A stretch of 64,000 nucleotides of DNA from an uncultured Lachnospiraceae bacterium (GCA_910579395.1 CAJTUC010000005.1:1-64000), one strand, 5' to 3'; positions 32,092 to 40,396 are shown, counted from the first letter of the stretch. Notes: generated by a model not told the origin, from the letters alone. Numbers and translations are program-made.

Positions 32092-32809
32092 CCCGCAGAT
32101 ACCGCATATACAGTTTTACGAACTCCTGATACTTTTCTCTGGCCAGATAGATATCCTCTCCGTTACATAAGGTGATGGTATCTCCCGTATAACCCGTAAT
32201 GCCGGAAAAATTGACAAGATATCCTCTATGGCAGCGATAAAACTGCGCTCCCAGTTCCTTTTCCAGCCCGCGCATCGTCGCATAAATTTCCACGCTTTCC
32301 CGTGCCGTATGGATGAGCGCCTTTCGCTGCCGGCTCTCCACATAGAGAATCTGCGCCTTATCCAGCTTGATGCTGCGTCCTTTCTGACGGATGAACAACT
32401 GCTCTGGTCCATTTCCTTTCTGCGCTGTCTTTTCGACCTCGGACACAGCTCTTTCGAATACTTCCGCAAATTTTTCTTCCCTGAGCGGCTTCAAAAGATA
32501 ATGAAAGGCGGCGACATCGAAAGCATCAAAAACATAGTCTTTGAGTCCGGTGACAAAAATCAGAACCGCATCATCCTTCCGCTCCCTTATGGTACGCGCG
32601 GTCTCGATTCCGTTCATTCCCTCCATCTGGATATCCAGAAAAATAATATCGTAGTGCCTTTTTGCCGCAAGAAGCGCACTGCCTGTATCATAGGCATCAA
32701 TGGAATCGATTTTACAGGCCGCCGCCTGCTTCGTAAGCAGTTCCTCCAACTGCTCACAAAGTATCTTTTCATCGTCACATATTGCAATATTCAATGATTT
32801 TGCCTCCAT
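32069..32809 (-). CDS. LytTR-family response regulator
   Basis: 246 residues. The receiver domain has the acidic pocket AICDDE, the phospho-acceptor Asp in IIFLDIQMEGMNG (about residue 58), and FHYLLKPLREEKF with the conserved Lys. The C-terminal 100 residues are a LytTR DNA-binding domain (QKGRSIKLDKAQILYVESRQ ... YRCHRGYLVNFSGI). Proteins of this class control surface, bacteriocin or competence genes by binding paired sites. Its kinase partner is the overlapping downstream gene. The target genes cannot be named from this window. Confidence 0.92.
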   Translation of the reverse strand: MEAKSLNIAICDDEKILCEQLEELLTKQAAACKIDSIDAYDTGSALLAAKRHYDIIFLDIQMEGMNGIETARTIRERKDDAVLIFVTGLKDYVFDAFDVAAFHYLLKPLREEKFAEVFERAVSEVEKTAQKGNGPEQLFIRQKGRSIKLDKAQILYVESRQRKALIHTARESVEIYATMRGLEKELGAQFYRCHRGYLVNFSGITGYTGDTITLCNGEDIYLAREKYQEFVKLYMRYLRDGGTGFV

Positions 32810-33036
32810 CAGCCTGATGCTGGCCTTCAGGCCTGCATCTATTATACTTCATTTATTGTGATTTGTGGGCGAAATGTCACGAAACCCGTCCGAAATGGAA
32901 TGAAATGCAAAAAAGACAACATCAGCCGCCAAGTGTTCCTCCGGGATATACAATGTGTGAACCGAGACACTGGCGATACGTTTTACCGTACTCCTCCCAG
33001 AACTGATGTTATCAGCAAAAAGATGATGGGCGGAAA

Positions 33037-34434
33037 TTAATTCCGCGTATCTGCGGGATGATTGATATGCAATGAACCGCCGTTTGTTTCGATGACCTCC
33101 CGATACCAGTATGCGGAATCCTTTGCAATCCGCTCCTGCGTCGTGAAGTCTACATAAACGATACCAAATCGCTCCGTATATCCTTTATCCCATTCAAAAT
33201 TATCCATAAAAGTCCAAAGAAAATATCCTCTGACATCGGCTCCGTCATCGTTCGCCTTTTGCAGCGCCGACAGATACCGGTCAAGAAAGTCAATCCTGTT
33301 CGGGTCATGGACCTGCCCGTCATAAGAGACGACATCATGACAGGACATCCCGTTTTCCGTAATATAAACGGGCAGTTTATAGCGCTCATACAAGAACTTG
33401 ACGCCCCAGTAAAAGCATTCCGGCGTGACAGGCCAACCCGCAGCCGTTCTGGGATAGCCCGGCTCTCTTTCCACATACTCCGGCTCTCCGTCCGCACCGG
33501 CCCGTACCGTATAGCCATTATAGATATTCTGTCCCATGAAATCAATCGGCTGCGCAATGAGCTCCATATCTTCCTTCGTGATAACGGGAAGATATTCTTT
33601 GAACCGCTCCAATCCCTCCGCAGGATATTCCCCAAGAAATACCGGATCGGAGAACCAGGCTACGTTCCATGTCCAGTTATCCATTGGATTTTGCAGAGAA
33701 AAAAGGGCTTTCCTCGCCGCTTCCACATCTTCCGGCCGCTCGGACGCTGGATATGCCATGCCGCAGGTCGGCGCATATCCTACCTGAATAGGCCGTTTTG
33801 CATATTTCCGCAGAGAAATGACCGCCTGCCCGTGCGCCCGCAGCGCATTATGCGCCACCTGAAAAGTCTGCGAATAACTCAATTTCTGCCCAGGTGCATG
33901 AACGCCGGAAAGGTGCCCGAGTCCGACGAAACACTGAGGCTCATTCAACGTAATGAAATATTCACAAAGGTCGGAAAAATTCTCGGCAACGACTTTCGCA
34001 TACTCACCGAACCACCCGATAATGTCCTCATTCAGCCAGCCGCCTTTGTCCTGAACCGCCTGTGGCAGTTCCCAATGATACATCGTCAGATACGGCTCGA
34101 TGCCATTCCTGCGCATTTCCGTCATCATATCGCGGTATAATGCGACCGCCTTTTCATTGACCTTTCCTGTCCCCTCCGGCAGAATCCTCGCCCAGCTTAC
34201 AGAAAAACGATAAGCTTTAATACCGAGTTTCCGCATCAACACATAATCTTCCCGGTAACGGTGGATATGGTCGCACGCCGCATAAGCGGTCTGACCGTCT
34301 AAAATATGCCCTTCCTCTGTAAAGGTATCCCAAATGGACGTACCGCAGCCATCTTCCTTATCCCGGCCTTCTACCTGATATGCGCTGCCCGCAACGCCCC
34401 ATACAAAATCTTCTCTGAACATTCGATTAACCAT
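33037..34434 (-). CDS. Glycoside hydrolase family 1 beta-glucosidase
   Basis: 465 residues from the chosen start, the normal GH1 length. The acid/base glutamate lies in YFITLNEPQ and the nucleophile in PVYITENGMS, with the WVVAGSAYQVEG-like N-terminal signature FVWGVAGSAYQVEG and YHWELPQ. It hydrolyses beta-glucosides or 6-phospho-beta-glucosides in the cytoplasm; no signal peptide is present. Two nearby starts (34,434 and 34,422) are possible; AGAAAGG precedes the first very closely. No PTS genes are adjacent, so an unphosphorylated substrate is possible. It stands alone downstream of repeat copy B. Confidence 0.9.
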   Translation of the reverse strand: MVNRMFREDFVWGVAGSAYQVEGRDKEDGCGTSIWDTFTEEGHILDGQTAYAACDHIHRYREDYVLMRKLGIKAYRFSVSWARILPEGTGKVNEKAVALYRDMMTEMRRNGIEPYLTMYHWELPQAVQDKGGWLNEDIIGWFGEYAKVVAENFSDLCEYFITLNEPQCFVGLGHLSGVHAPGQKLSYSQTFQVAHNALRAHGQAVISLRKYAKRPIQVGYAPTCGMAYPASERPEDVEAARKALFSLQNPMDNWTWNVAWFSDPVFLGEYPAEGLERFKEYLPVITKEDMELIAQPIDFMGQNIYNGYTVRAGADGEPEYVEREPGYPRTAAGWPVTPECFYWGVKFLYERYKLPVYITENGMSCHDVVSYDGQVHDPNRIDFLDRYLSALQKANDDGADVRGYFLWTFMDNFEWDKGYTERFGIVYVDFTTQERIAKDSAYWYREVIETNGGSLHINHPADTRN

Positions 34435-34513
34435 GCCTTTCTCATTCGATACCTCTATTGTACTATTCCTGTACCGAAAGAACAAGGCATATTTGAGCGA
34501 AATAAATCCGAAT

Positions 34514-34628
34514 GAAGAATGCCCGGATTGTGGGCATTCTTCGGTGTGAAGAAGATTTGCTTTGCAAATCCATAGAAGTTCTTGGCGAAACAGCCTATGC
34601 TGTGAGCCTTAGAACTTCTCTTCACACC
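34514..34628 (+). repeat. Multi-hairpin dispersed repeat, copy B unit 1
   Basis: A hairpin GAAGAATGCCC/GGGCATTCTTC (34,514-34,542, 11 bp) is followed by an outer stem GGTGTGAAG/CTTCACACC (34,543-34,551 and 34,620-34,628). The outer stem encloses GATTTGC/GCAAATC, a second stem AGAAGTTCT/AGAACTTCT, and ACAGC/GCTGT. The layout matches unit 2 and copies C and D. Confidence 0.85.
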
Positions 34629-34686
34629 AGCCTCCATGATTCCGCTTTGCGGAATCTCAAAATCTCAAGACAAACAAGTTTGTCAG
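34629..34686 (+). repeat. Spacer of repeat copy B with two small hairpins
   Basis: This contains GATTCCGC/GCGGAATC and GACAAAC/GTTTGTC. The same spacer recurs in copy C, where the loop of the first hairpin changes from TTT to TCC while the stem is kept. Confidence 0.75.
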
Positions 34687-34819
34687 GGAGAATGCCGCTT
34701 TTTAGGCATTCTCCAGCGTGAGAAAGATTTGCCTTCGGCAAATCGTAGAACTTCCAAGTCAGCTATGCTGACTTTGCGAAACAGCCTTTGCTGTGAGCTC
34801 TAGAAGTTCTTCTCACGCT
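34687..34819 (+). repeat. Multi-hairpin dispersed repeat, copy B unit 2
   Basis: GGAGAATGCC/GGCATTCTCC (10 bp) is followed by the outer stem AGCGTGAGA/TCTCACGCT (34,715-34,723 and 34,811-34,819). Inside are GATTTGCC/GGCAAATC, the stem AGAACTTC/GAAGTTCT, and within that AAGTCAGC/GCTGACTT and ACAGC/GCTGT. The unit ends on the stop codon of the SpoVAF-like gene. Confidence 0.88.
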
Positions 34820-36338
34820 ACTCTCTCGACTCCGGCAGGCGCAGCCGCAGGAAGCGCTTCGCCAGCTGCTTCAGGTTAAACGGCAGAATCGGATAAATAT
34901 AGCTTTGTCCCGACAATGTCTTGTTGCAGACAATGGACAGGATCAAAATGATGATCGCCGCAACATAACCGTATACCCCGAAAAGCGCCGTCAGAATCAA
35001 GTTCAGAATCCGCATGAATTTCAGCGCATAACCGAGTTCGTAGCTGGACTGGGTATAATTGGCGATTGCCACAAACGCCATATATAACATGACCTCCGAA
35101 TTGAACCAGCCGCTGTTGACGGAAAACTCTCCGAGCACGAGGGCCGCCATAACGCTTAACGGCGTACTCAGCATATTCGGCGTGTTAATGGCCGCGAGCT
35201 TTAATCCATCGATTGCAAGTTCCAGCAATAGAAACTGTACAATAAGCGGTATATTTGAAGTTTCTTTCACCATAATGAACCGAAAAGATTCCGGTATCCA
35301 TTCGGGTCTCTGCATCAATAACAAAAAGGTAGGCGTGATCAGATAAGTCATAAGTCCGATCAAAAAACGGGAAAGCCGCAGATAAGTTCCCGTAATCGGC
35401 GGAAAATAGTAATCATCCGCTTCTTCCACGATATCAAAAATAGAAGTCGGCACAATCATGGCCGACGGCGAATTGTCTACCAGGATAATGATATCGCCTT
35501 CCAGAATCTGCGCCGATGCCGTATCAGGCCGTTCCGTAAATTTGAACTTGGGAAAAGGGTTGAACCAGTTCCGCTGATAAAGGCATTCCGCCAGACTTTC
35601 CTGGTTCATTGTCAGCGCGTCCACTTTGATTTCCGAAATACGCTTTTTGATCTTGTCCAGAAATTTATGGTCCACCCGATTGTCCATGTAACAGAGAACG
35701 ATATCTGTCCGGGAGCTTTTGCCCGCATTCATCATTTCCATGCGAAGCTCCGTACTCCGTATCCTGCGTCGTATCAACGCCGTATTGAAAACGACCGTTT
35801 CCACAAAACCGTCTTTGGAACCGCGCAGCGTCTTATCCTTTTCCGGTTCCGACACGCTTCTTGCCGGATAAGTTCTGGAATCGATTAAGACACATCTGTC
35901 ATATCCGTCGATAAAAAGCGCAAAGACACCGGATAGGATATTATAAAAAATATCGCTCCACTTGTCTTTTAAATCCACTTCAACATAGGGTGTCGCCCGT
36001 TTTGCCATCTCATAGGCACTGTCCGGCATATTTTCCGGCTTTAAATCGATAAAATACTGCAGGATCTTCATCATTAATTCATCCTTGCAGAAACCGTCTA
36101 TAAAATAAATGCACGCCTGTCTGCCGCCCACATTGATCACCCTGTAAACAACGTCAAAGCTCATATCCGGCTTTAACCGTGCCGACAGATAACGCATACT
36201 TTCTTCTAATGAAGTCGTCATAATCTCATTGTCAGACGTTTTTGTATTTTCCTGATTCGTATTTTGCACAGATAAAAACTCCTTCCGAAACATTTTTCTT
36301 AGTATGTCCGGGAAGGAGCCTTTTATTCTTCTTTTCAA
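34818..36338 (-). CDS. GerA/SpoVAF-family spore germination protein
   Basis: 506 residues. The N-terminal cytoplasmic part (1-300) has ESMRYLSARLKPDMSFDVVY and LEGDIIILVDNSPSAMIVPT, and the C-terminal part has five or so membrane helices. Its IPLIVQFLLLELAIDGLKLA, INTPNMLSTPLSVMAALVLG and TQSSYELGYALKFMRI segments resemble SpoVAF more than GerAA of a tricistronic receptor, and no gerAB or gerAC is adjacent. SpoVAF-like proteins act in the spore inner membrane in ion and dipicolinate release. The start is TTG with GGAGG only three bases upstream; a later ATG at MFRKEF is possible. Confidence 0.85.
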   Translation of the reverse strand: MKRRIKGSFPDILRKMFRKEFLSVQNTNQENTKTSDNEIMTTSLEESMRYLSARLKPDMSFDVVYRVINVGGRQACIYFIDGFCKDELMMKILQYFIDLKPENMPDSAYEMAKRATPYVEVDLKDKWSDIFYNILSGVFALFIDGYDRCVLIDSRTYPARSVSEPEKDKTLRGSKDGFVETVVFNTALIRRRIRSTELRMEMMNAGKSSRTDIVLCYMDNRVDHKFLDKIKKRISEIKVDALTMNQESLAECLYQRNWFNPFPKFKFTERPDTASAQILEGDIIILVDNSPSAMIVPTSIFDIVEEADDYYFPPITGTYLRLSRFLIGLMTYLITPTFLLLMQRPEWIPESFRFIMVKETSNIPLIVQFLLLELAIDGLKLAAINTPNMLSTPLSVMAALVLGEFSVNSGWFNSEVMLYMAFVAIANYTQSSYELGYALKFMRILNLILTALFGVYGYVAAIIILILSIVCNKTLSGQSYIYPILPFNLKQLAKRFLRLRLPESRE

Positions 36339-36547
36339 TAACCTCCATACTGTCTCTTAATGGCACAAACCATCAATCTGTCTATCACAAATCATTTCAA
36401 TCCGATACCCTTCAAGATTTTATTTGTCTCAATACCATCATATTCGTATTTATGATCCTTGCCGGCATACCGTAAAACGTCTGGAACAGCCGATTGCTGC
36501 CATCAACAAAAAATAACCGCGCTTCTGTTCCCTGTTTTCCAATCTCC
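36339..36547 (-). pseudogene. Possible remnant of a 5'-3' exonuclease-like gene
   Basis: On the minus strand just after dut, one frame reads LFFVDGSNRLFQTFYGMPAR. This resembles the N-terminus of small 5'-3' exonuclease proteins (IVDGxNLLFQMFxGMPAR). The similarity stops after about 30 codons, and other frames give YEYDGIETNKILKG and YRIEMICDRQIDGLCH. No single open frame covers the gap. I read it as a decayed or chimeric remnant; confidence is low. Confidence 0.35.
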
Positions 36548-36988
36548 TTATTGTTTTCCGGTGCTGCCATGTCCGCCCCTGTCCGCATTATCAAGATGTT
36601 CCACCTCATCAAAGGAAAGTTTCGGCTGATTTTCTATAATGCGGAATTGACAGATTCTGTCGTTGACATGAATCTGTGTATCGCGCACCGCATAGACCGG
36701 CATGAACCACTGGTCATTGTCCCCGCAGTAGGAGCAGTCGATAACACCCTGATGATTGGTCTGGATAATACCAAAATTCTTAAAGGTGGAACTCCTCGGC
36801 ACGACATGCGCTTCATAACCTTTCGGAAGCTCCATCGCCACGCCGAGCGGAATCAATTTGAACTCGCCTTTCAGCAGCGTGACCTCTTCTGCGGCACGCA
36901 GATCAATCCAGTCCGATTTGCCGTCAATGTATGTCAGTTTTTCTATTTTGTCCGTAAAATATTTAATCTTAATCGTTTTTGTTTCCAT
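36548..36988 (-). CDS. dut: dUTP diphosphatase
   Basis: 146 residues, the usual trimeric dUTPase length. Motifs are visible in order: [22 protein letters not shown] (PRSS motif), [25 protein letters not shown] and a C-terminal GGHGSTGK loop. It converts dUTP to dUMP and pyrophosphate, keeping uracil out of DNA and feeding dTMP synthesis. It lies 36 bp downstream of nrdG, completing a small dNTP-pool cluster with nrdD and nrdG. Confidence 0.92.
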   Translation of the reverse strand: METKTIKIKYFTDKIEKLTYIDGKSDWIDLRAAEEVTLLKGEFKLIPLGVAMELPKGYEAHVVPRSSTFKNFGIIQTNHQGVIDCSYCGDNDQWFMPVYAVRDTQIHVNDRICQFRIIENQPKLSFDEVEHLDNADRGGHGSTGKQ

Positions 36989-37024
36989 GCTTTTTGTCTA
37001 CCTTCAGAATATATTCGTCTTCAT

Positions 37025-37528
37025 TTAATCCGCACAATACAACACCGGCCCCGCCGCATCTTCCTGCTTCAGGCTCTCCTGCACATCGATGACCCGCTGG
37101 TTCCGGCTCCCCTTCCATCGAAGCGTTGCATCCTTCTCTTCTACAATAAATTCTCCGTCCACCAAAACATCGATATACTGCACAGCCGCATCATTTCTGA
37201 CGTTCTCCCACAAATCGCCAGTGTACAGCCAGATTGTTTTATTCGGATATTTTTCTTTTATTTCTGCCATAAAGCTTCTGATCTCCGGCCTGTTGGCCGC
37301 ATGAAAAGGATCTCCGCCCGAAAATGTAATCCCTGAAATATAGGACTTATCCAGCTGGTCAAAAATTTCCTGTCTGGCATCCTCGTCAAAAGGTACGCCT
37401 CCATCCGGATTCCAGGTGATCGGATTATGGCATTCCTTACAGCAATGCGTGCATCCCGCAACCCACAAGACCACCCGCAGTCCGTCCCCATTCAACATAT
37501 CATCCTTCGTAATATTATGATACCTCAT
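37025..37528 (-). CDS. nrdG: Anaerobic ribonucleotide reductase activating protein
   Basis: 167 residues. A radical-SAM enzyme with the CX3CX2C cluster in CTHCCKECHN and an ISGITFSGGDPF SAM-binding stretch. It generates the glycyl radical in NrdD using a 4Fe-4S cluster and S-adenosylmethionine. GAGGAAG upstream of ATG supports the start. It is separated from nrdD by a 514-bp gap filled by repeat copy C, unusual for a gene pair that is normally adjacent. It still lies on the same strand in the usual order. Confidence 0.95.
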   Translation of the reverse strand: MRYHNITKDDMLNGDGLRVVLWVAGCTHCCKECHNPITWNPDGGVPFDEDARQEIFDQLDKSYISGITFSGGDPFHAANRPEIRSFMAEIKEKYPNKTIWLYTGDLWENVRNDAAVQYIDVLVDGEFIVEEKDATLRWKGSRNQRVIDVQESLKQEDAAGPVLYCAD

Positions 37529-37557
37529 GCTGCTTCCTCTTTCTATATATCATACTA

Positions 37558-37848
37558 ATAACCATGCCTTTCTCTCAACCTGCGAACTTTGGGCCGCAGG
37601 CACAAATTCGCGTGTGAAAAATTTATTTTTCACACTAGCCTCCATGATTCCGCTCCGCGGAATCTCAAAATCTCAAGACAAACAAGTTTGTCAGGGAGAA
37701 TGCCGCTTTTTAGGCATTCTCCAGCGTGAGAAAGATTTGCCTTCGGCAAATCGTAGAACTTCCAAGTCAGCTATGCTGACTTTGCGAAACAGCCAAGCCT
37801 GAGTATCAGGCTTTTGCTGTATGAGCTCTAGAAGTTCTTCTCACGCTA
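37558..37848 (+). repeat. Multi-hairpin dispersed repeat, copy C
   Basis: Starts with ATAACCATGCCTTTCTCTCA. Unit 1 is reduced to its outer stem, GTGTGAAAAAT/ATTTTTCACAC (37,612-37,622 and 37,625-37,635). Unit 2 is nearly identical to copy B, with outer stem AGCGTGAGA/TCTCACGCT at 37,723 and 37,839. One extra nested hairpin, AAGCCTGA/TCAGGCTT (37,795-37,802 and 37,806-37,813), is inserted in the ACAGC/GCTGT loop. Confidence 0.88.
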
Positions 37849-37927
37849 TTATCCTCAACATCATCTGACAAAACCATCAATACAGAAAATCCATATCAAA
37901 TAACTCATCAGAATCTATCCATATCCT

Positions 37928-38041
37928 GACAGAATCGCTTTATAAGCGATTCTGTCGTGCGAGAAAGGTTCCGCAGTGCGGAACCGTAGAACGTCTTGGC
38001 GAGGCACCCAATAGTCCGAGCCCTAGAAGTTCTTCTCACAC
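37928..38041 (+). repeat. Diverged multi-hairpin repeat, copy C2
   Basis: Same layout, different sequence. Hairpin GACAGAATCGCTT/AAGCGATTCTGTC is 13 bp and perfect (37,928-37,940 and 37,944-37,956). The outer stem GTGCGAGAA/TTCTCACAC has one mismatch. The inner hairpin GGTTCCGC/GCGGAACC replaces GATTTGCC/GGCAAATC. It ends two bases before the nrdD stop. Confidence 0.8.
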
Positions 38042-38042
38042 T

Positions 38043-40232
38043 CTACATACTCTTTCTTTCCGCAATCTCCGCCATCTTGGCATCGCTCAGCCTTGTGTCG
38101 CCATGCACACGCGAATAGGCAAGATACCCGTTCATTCTGTCTATCTTCGTCAGATTGCGGCTTCCACAGACAGGGCATACATCCATTTCCAGTTCCTGAT
38201 GCCCGCAGTCATCACAGTAAGCAAGAGAAAGGTTGACACCTTCATAAAATCCCAAATCCATTGCACGTCTGATCAGCGTCCTAATCGCATCAATATTATA
38301 ATCAATCGGATATTTTACATACTGAATCTTTCCGCCATTGGCAAGTTCCCAGAAACGATACTCCAGATTTTGTTTTTCAATCGGTGTAATATCTTCCGTT
38401 ACATGACAGTGAAAGCTGTTGGAAACGTATTCTCTGTCGGATACACCTTCTATAATGCCGTATTTTGCCCGGAACTGTTTTACCTGCAGACCACACAGAT
38501 TCTCCGCCGGAGTTCCGTAAATCGCATACAAATGGCCGTCTGTTTCTTTATATTCATTGATCTTATCATTGATATGTTCCAATACTTCCAACGCGAACTG
38601 CCCGTCTTCAACCAGTGACTTCCCATTATACAACTCCTGTAACTCGTTGAAAGCCGTAATGCCAAAACTAGCCGTAGCAGTCTTTAAGATTGGCTTAATC
38701 TTATCGTGAAGCTGTAATTTTCCGCCGAGGAATCCACCCTCGCAATAGGCTAGCGGATTGGTGGAAGCGCGCATCTCTCCGAGATACGCATATGTCCTGA
38801 TATGAAGCTGTCTGATCAGGTTCAGATAATAATCCAGCACTTCATAAAAATCTTTGCTCTCCTGACGGGATTTGGCCAGAATCATCGGAAGGTGCAGGGA
38901 AACGACGCCAATATTGAATCTTCCGACAAAAATCGGCGTGTCCTTATCATCCGCCGGATGCATACCGCCCCGCTCATACCAAGGCGACAAAAAAGCCCTG
39001 CATCCCATGGGAGAAATGACTTTTCCGTACTGCTTATACATACTGGCAATATAGCCTTTACCGGTCAGGCTCAGCCAGTCCGGGTACATGGTCTTGGCCG
39101 AACACTGCACGCCTGCCTCAAAAACCTCTTCCAGTTCTTTTCCCGGACCATGGAGATTTTCATCATATAAAAAGACGATTTTGGGAAACAGAACAGGTTT
39201 TTTGCATTCTTTTTTCCCCTGACCGGTTCTCCGTACATTTAACATGATAATAGTCGCCAGCTTTGCAAATCTTCCGGTTCCGATTCCCGCCGTAACCGTG
39301 ATAAAAGGATAATCGCCCCGGCTGCTCGCCACCGTATTGAACTTGTATTCCCATCCCTGAAAACCCTGTTCAAATTCTCTTTCAACATCGGCAAGTGCTT
39401 CCGCTTCCGCCGTTTCTCTGTCAATGCCGAGCCTCTCGTATTTTTTCAGGCTCTTCTGATAGGTTTTTTCCGCATACGGTTCCAGAATCTTGTCCACTTC
39501 CGGCACGGTAAAACCACCGTACTGCTGGCTGGCCGCACTCAACACGATATCGCCGATGACATCAAAAGCGACATCCAGCGACTTCGGCTCGTTATACCAG
39601 ATATTTCCCATTTCAAAACCGCCATTCAGCACTTCCGCCACATTGAACAGACAGCAGTTCATCGTATCCCTTCTCGCAGACATATCGTGAACATAGAGAT
39701 ATCCGTCCCGGCATGCCTGAATTTCCTCTGTCGTCATGAAAAATTTCTGATACAGTTCCTTGTTGAATTGATTAAAAATAAGACTTCTTTTCGTAGAAAC
39801 GAGCGCGCTGTCCGTATTAGCGTTCTCCTTGTCTCCAATATACATGATCGACTGGCTCTTCTTATAAACATCGTCCATCATGCGCACAAAGTCCTGTTTA
39901 TAATTACGATAGTCACGATAGCTTTTCGCAACGATCGGTTTTACATCTTCTAATGCACTTTCTACGACATTATGCATGATCTGAATCGGAATTTTATCCT
40001 CATCCAGACCGTTTACCCTGTCCACTACCGTCTGGCAGATATGCATTTTCTCTTCTTCCGTAAATTTGGTCAGAGCACGGTAAGCACTTTTTCCAACAGC
40101 ATCAATGACTTTCTGGACATTAAAGTTCTCCAGACTGCCATCCTTCTTAATGACCTTCACCTCTTTGGACGGCTTATACTTCTCTCCGTAGTTCGCAACT
40201 GTCGTATCCTGCATTTCCAAAAGACTGCCCAT
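38043..40232 (-). CDS. nrdD: Anaerobic ribonucleoside-triphosphate reductase (class III)
   Basis: 729 residues from the ATG preceded by GGGAGG (spacing about 13). A longer frame begins at 40,310, but that start has no ribosome-binding site and touches a NrdR box. An N-terminal ATP-cone (VKVIKKDGSLENFNVQKVID) gives allosteric control. The catalytic barrel includes RDTMNCCLFNVAEVLNGGF. A C-terminal zinc site is CDDCGHQELEMDVCPVCG, and the glycyl-radical region is RMNGYLAYSRVHGDTRL. It makes dNTPs without oxygen, marking an anaerobe. NrdG lies downstream on the same strand. Confidence 0.95.
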   Translation of the reverse strand: MGSLLEMQDTTVANYGEKYKPSKEVKVIKKDGSLENFNVQKVIDAVGKSAYRALTKFTEEEKMHICQTVVDRVNGLDEDKIPIQIMHNVVESALEDVKPIVAKSYRDYRNYKQDFVRMMDDVYKKSQSIMYIGDKENANTDSALVSTKRSLIFNQFNKELYQKFFMTTEEIQACRDGYLYVHDMSARRDTMNCCLFNVAEVLNGGFEMGNIWYNEPKSLDVAFDVIGDIVLSAASQQYGGFTVPEVDKILEPYAEKTYQKSLKKYERLGIDRETAEAEALADVEREFEQGFQGWEYKFNTVASSRGDYPFITVTAGIGTGRFAKLATIIMLNVRRTGQGKKECKKPVLFPKIVFLYDENLHGPGKELEEVFEAGVQCSAKTMYPDWLSLTGKGYIASMYKQYGKVISPMGCRAFLSPWYERGGMHPADDKDTPIFVGRFNIGVVSLHLPMILAKSRQESKDFYEVLDYYLNLIRQLHIRTYAYLGEMRASTNPLAYCEGGFLGGKLQLHDKIKPILKTATASFGITAFNELQELYNGKSLVEDGQFALEVLEHINDKINEYKETDGHLYAIYGTPAENLCGLQVKQFRAKYGIIEGVSDREYVSNSFHCHVTEDITPIEKQNLEYRFWELANGGKIQYVKYPIDYNIDAIRTLIRRAMDLGFYEGVNLSLAYCDDCGHQELEMDVCPVCGSRNLTKIDRMNGYLAYSRVHGDTRLSDAKMAEIAERKSM

Positions 40233-40313
40233 ACTTATAACAATACCTCCCTCAGTCTGTGATGCCGGCAGTGCAGACACTGTCGGCATCGGATTATTAA
40301 AACGTTCCATCTA

Positions 40314-40360
40314 TACAAAATATAGTGTTTGTTTACATAACATTTCCATATTTTGTGGTT
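40314..40360 (-). promoter_or_regulatory. Paired NrdR boxes upstream of nrdD
   Basis: Box 1 TACAAAATATAGTGTT (40,314-40,329) and box 2 TCCATATTTTGTGGTT (40,345-40,360) resemble the NrdR consensus ACACWATATATWGTGT. Their centres are 31 bp apart, about three helical turns, as expected for tetrameric NrdR binding. They lie just downstream of the promoter, so binding would block initiation or escape. nrdR itself is not in the window. Confidence 0.75.
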
Positions 40361-40367
40361 TAGAAAT

Positions 40368-40396
40368 AGTATATGATAAACCCGATACCGTGTCAA
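40368..40396 (-). promoter_or_regulatory. Sigma-A-type promoter of nrdD
   Basis: Minus strand: TTGACA at 40,391-40,396, a 17-base spacer and TATACT at 40,368-40,373. This is close to consensus. Transcription would begin near 40,361, right at the NrdR boxes. Confidence 0.8.

Larger units (their letters stand above)
37529..38042. other. nrdD-nrdG intergenic gap occupied by dispersed repeats
   Basis: No gene is supported. From left to right it holds the ATAACCAT end (37,558), a collapsed unit-1 hairpin, the spacer hairpins, a full unit 2, about 75 bp of plain AT-rich sequence (37,850-37,925) and a diverged second unit. The last abuts the nrdD stop codon. Confidence 0.85.

Noticed and set aside
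32810..33036. Gap between the response regulator and beta-glucosidase; 60-codon plus-strand frame and possible signal-peptide gene
   Set aside because: No AgrD-like peptide pattern, no SD and no hydrophobic or amphipathic character; I see no gene here.
33259..34140. 293-codon plus-strand frame opposite the beta-glucosidase
   Set aside because: Arg/His/Ile-rich antisense translation of a clear GH1 gene with catalytic motifs on the other strand.
34455..34637. Small frames inside the repeats (also 46,660-46,869)
   Set aside because: They recur only because the repeats recur, and they read through hairpins. They are not genes.
37561..38041. CRISPR array
   Set aside because: The repeats here are inverted and structurally nested, not direct and evenly spaced, and no cas genes are present.
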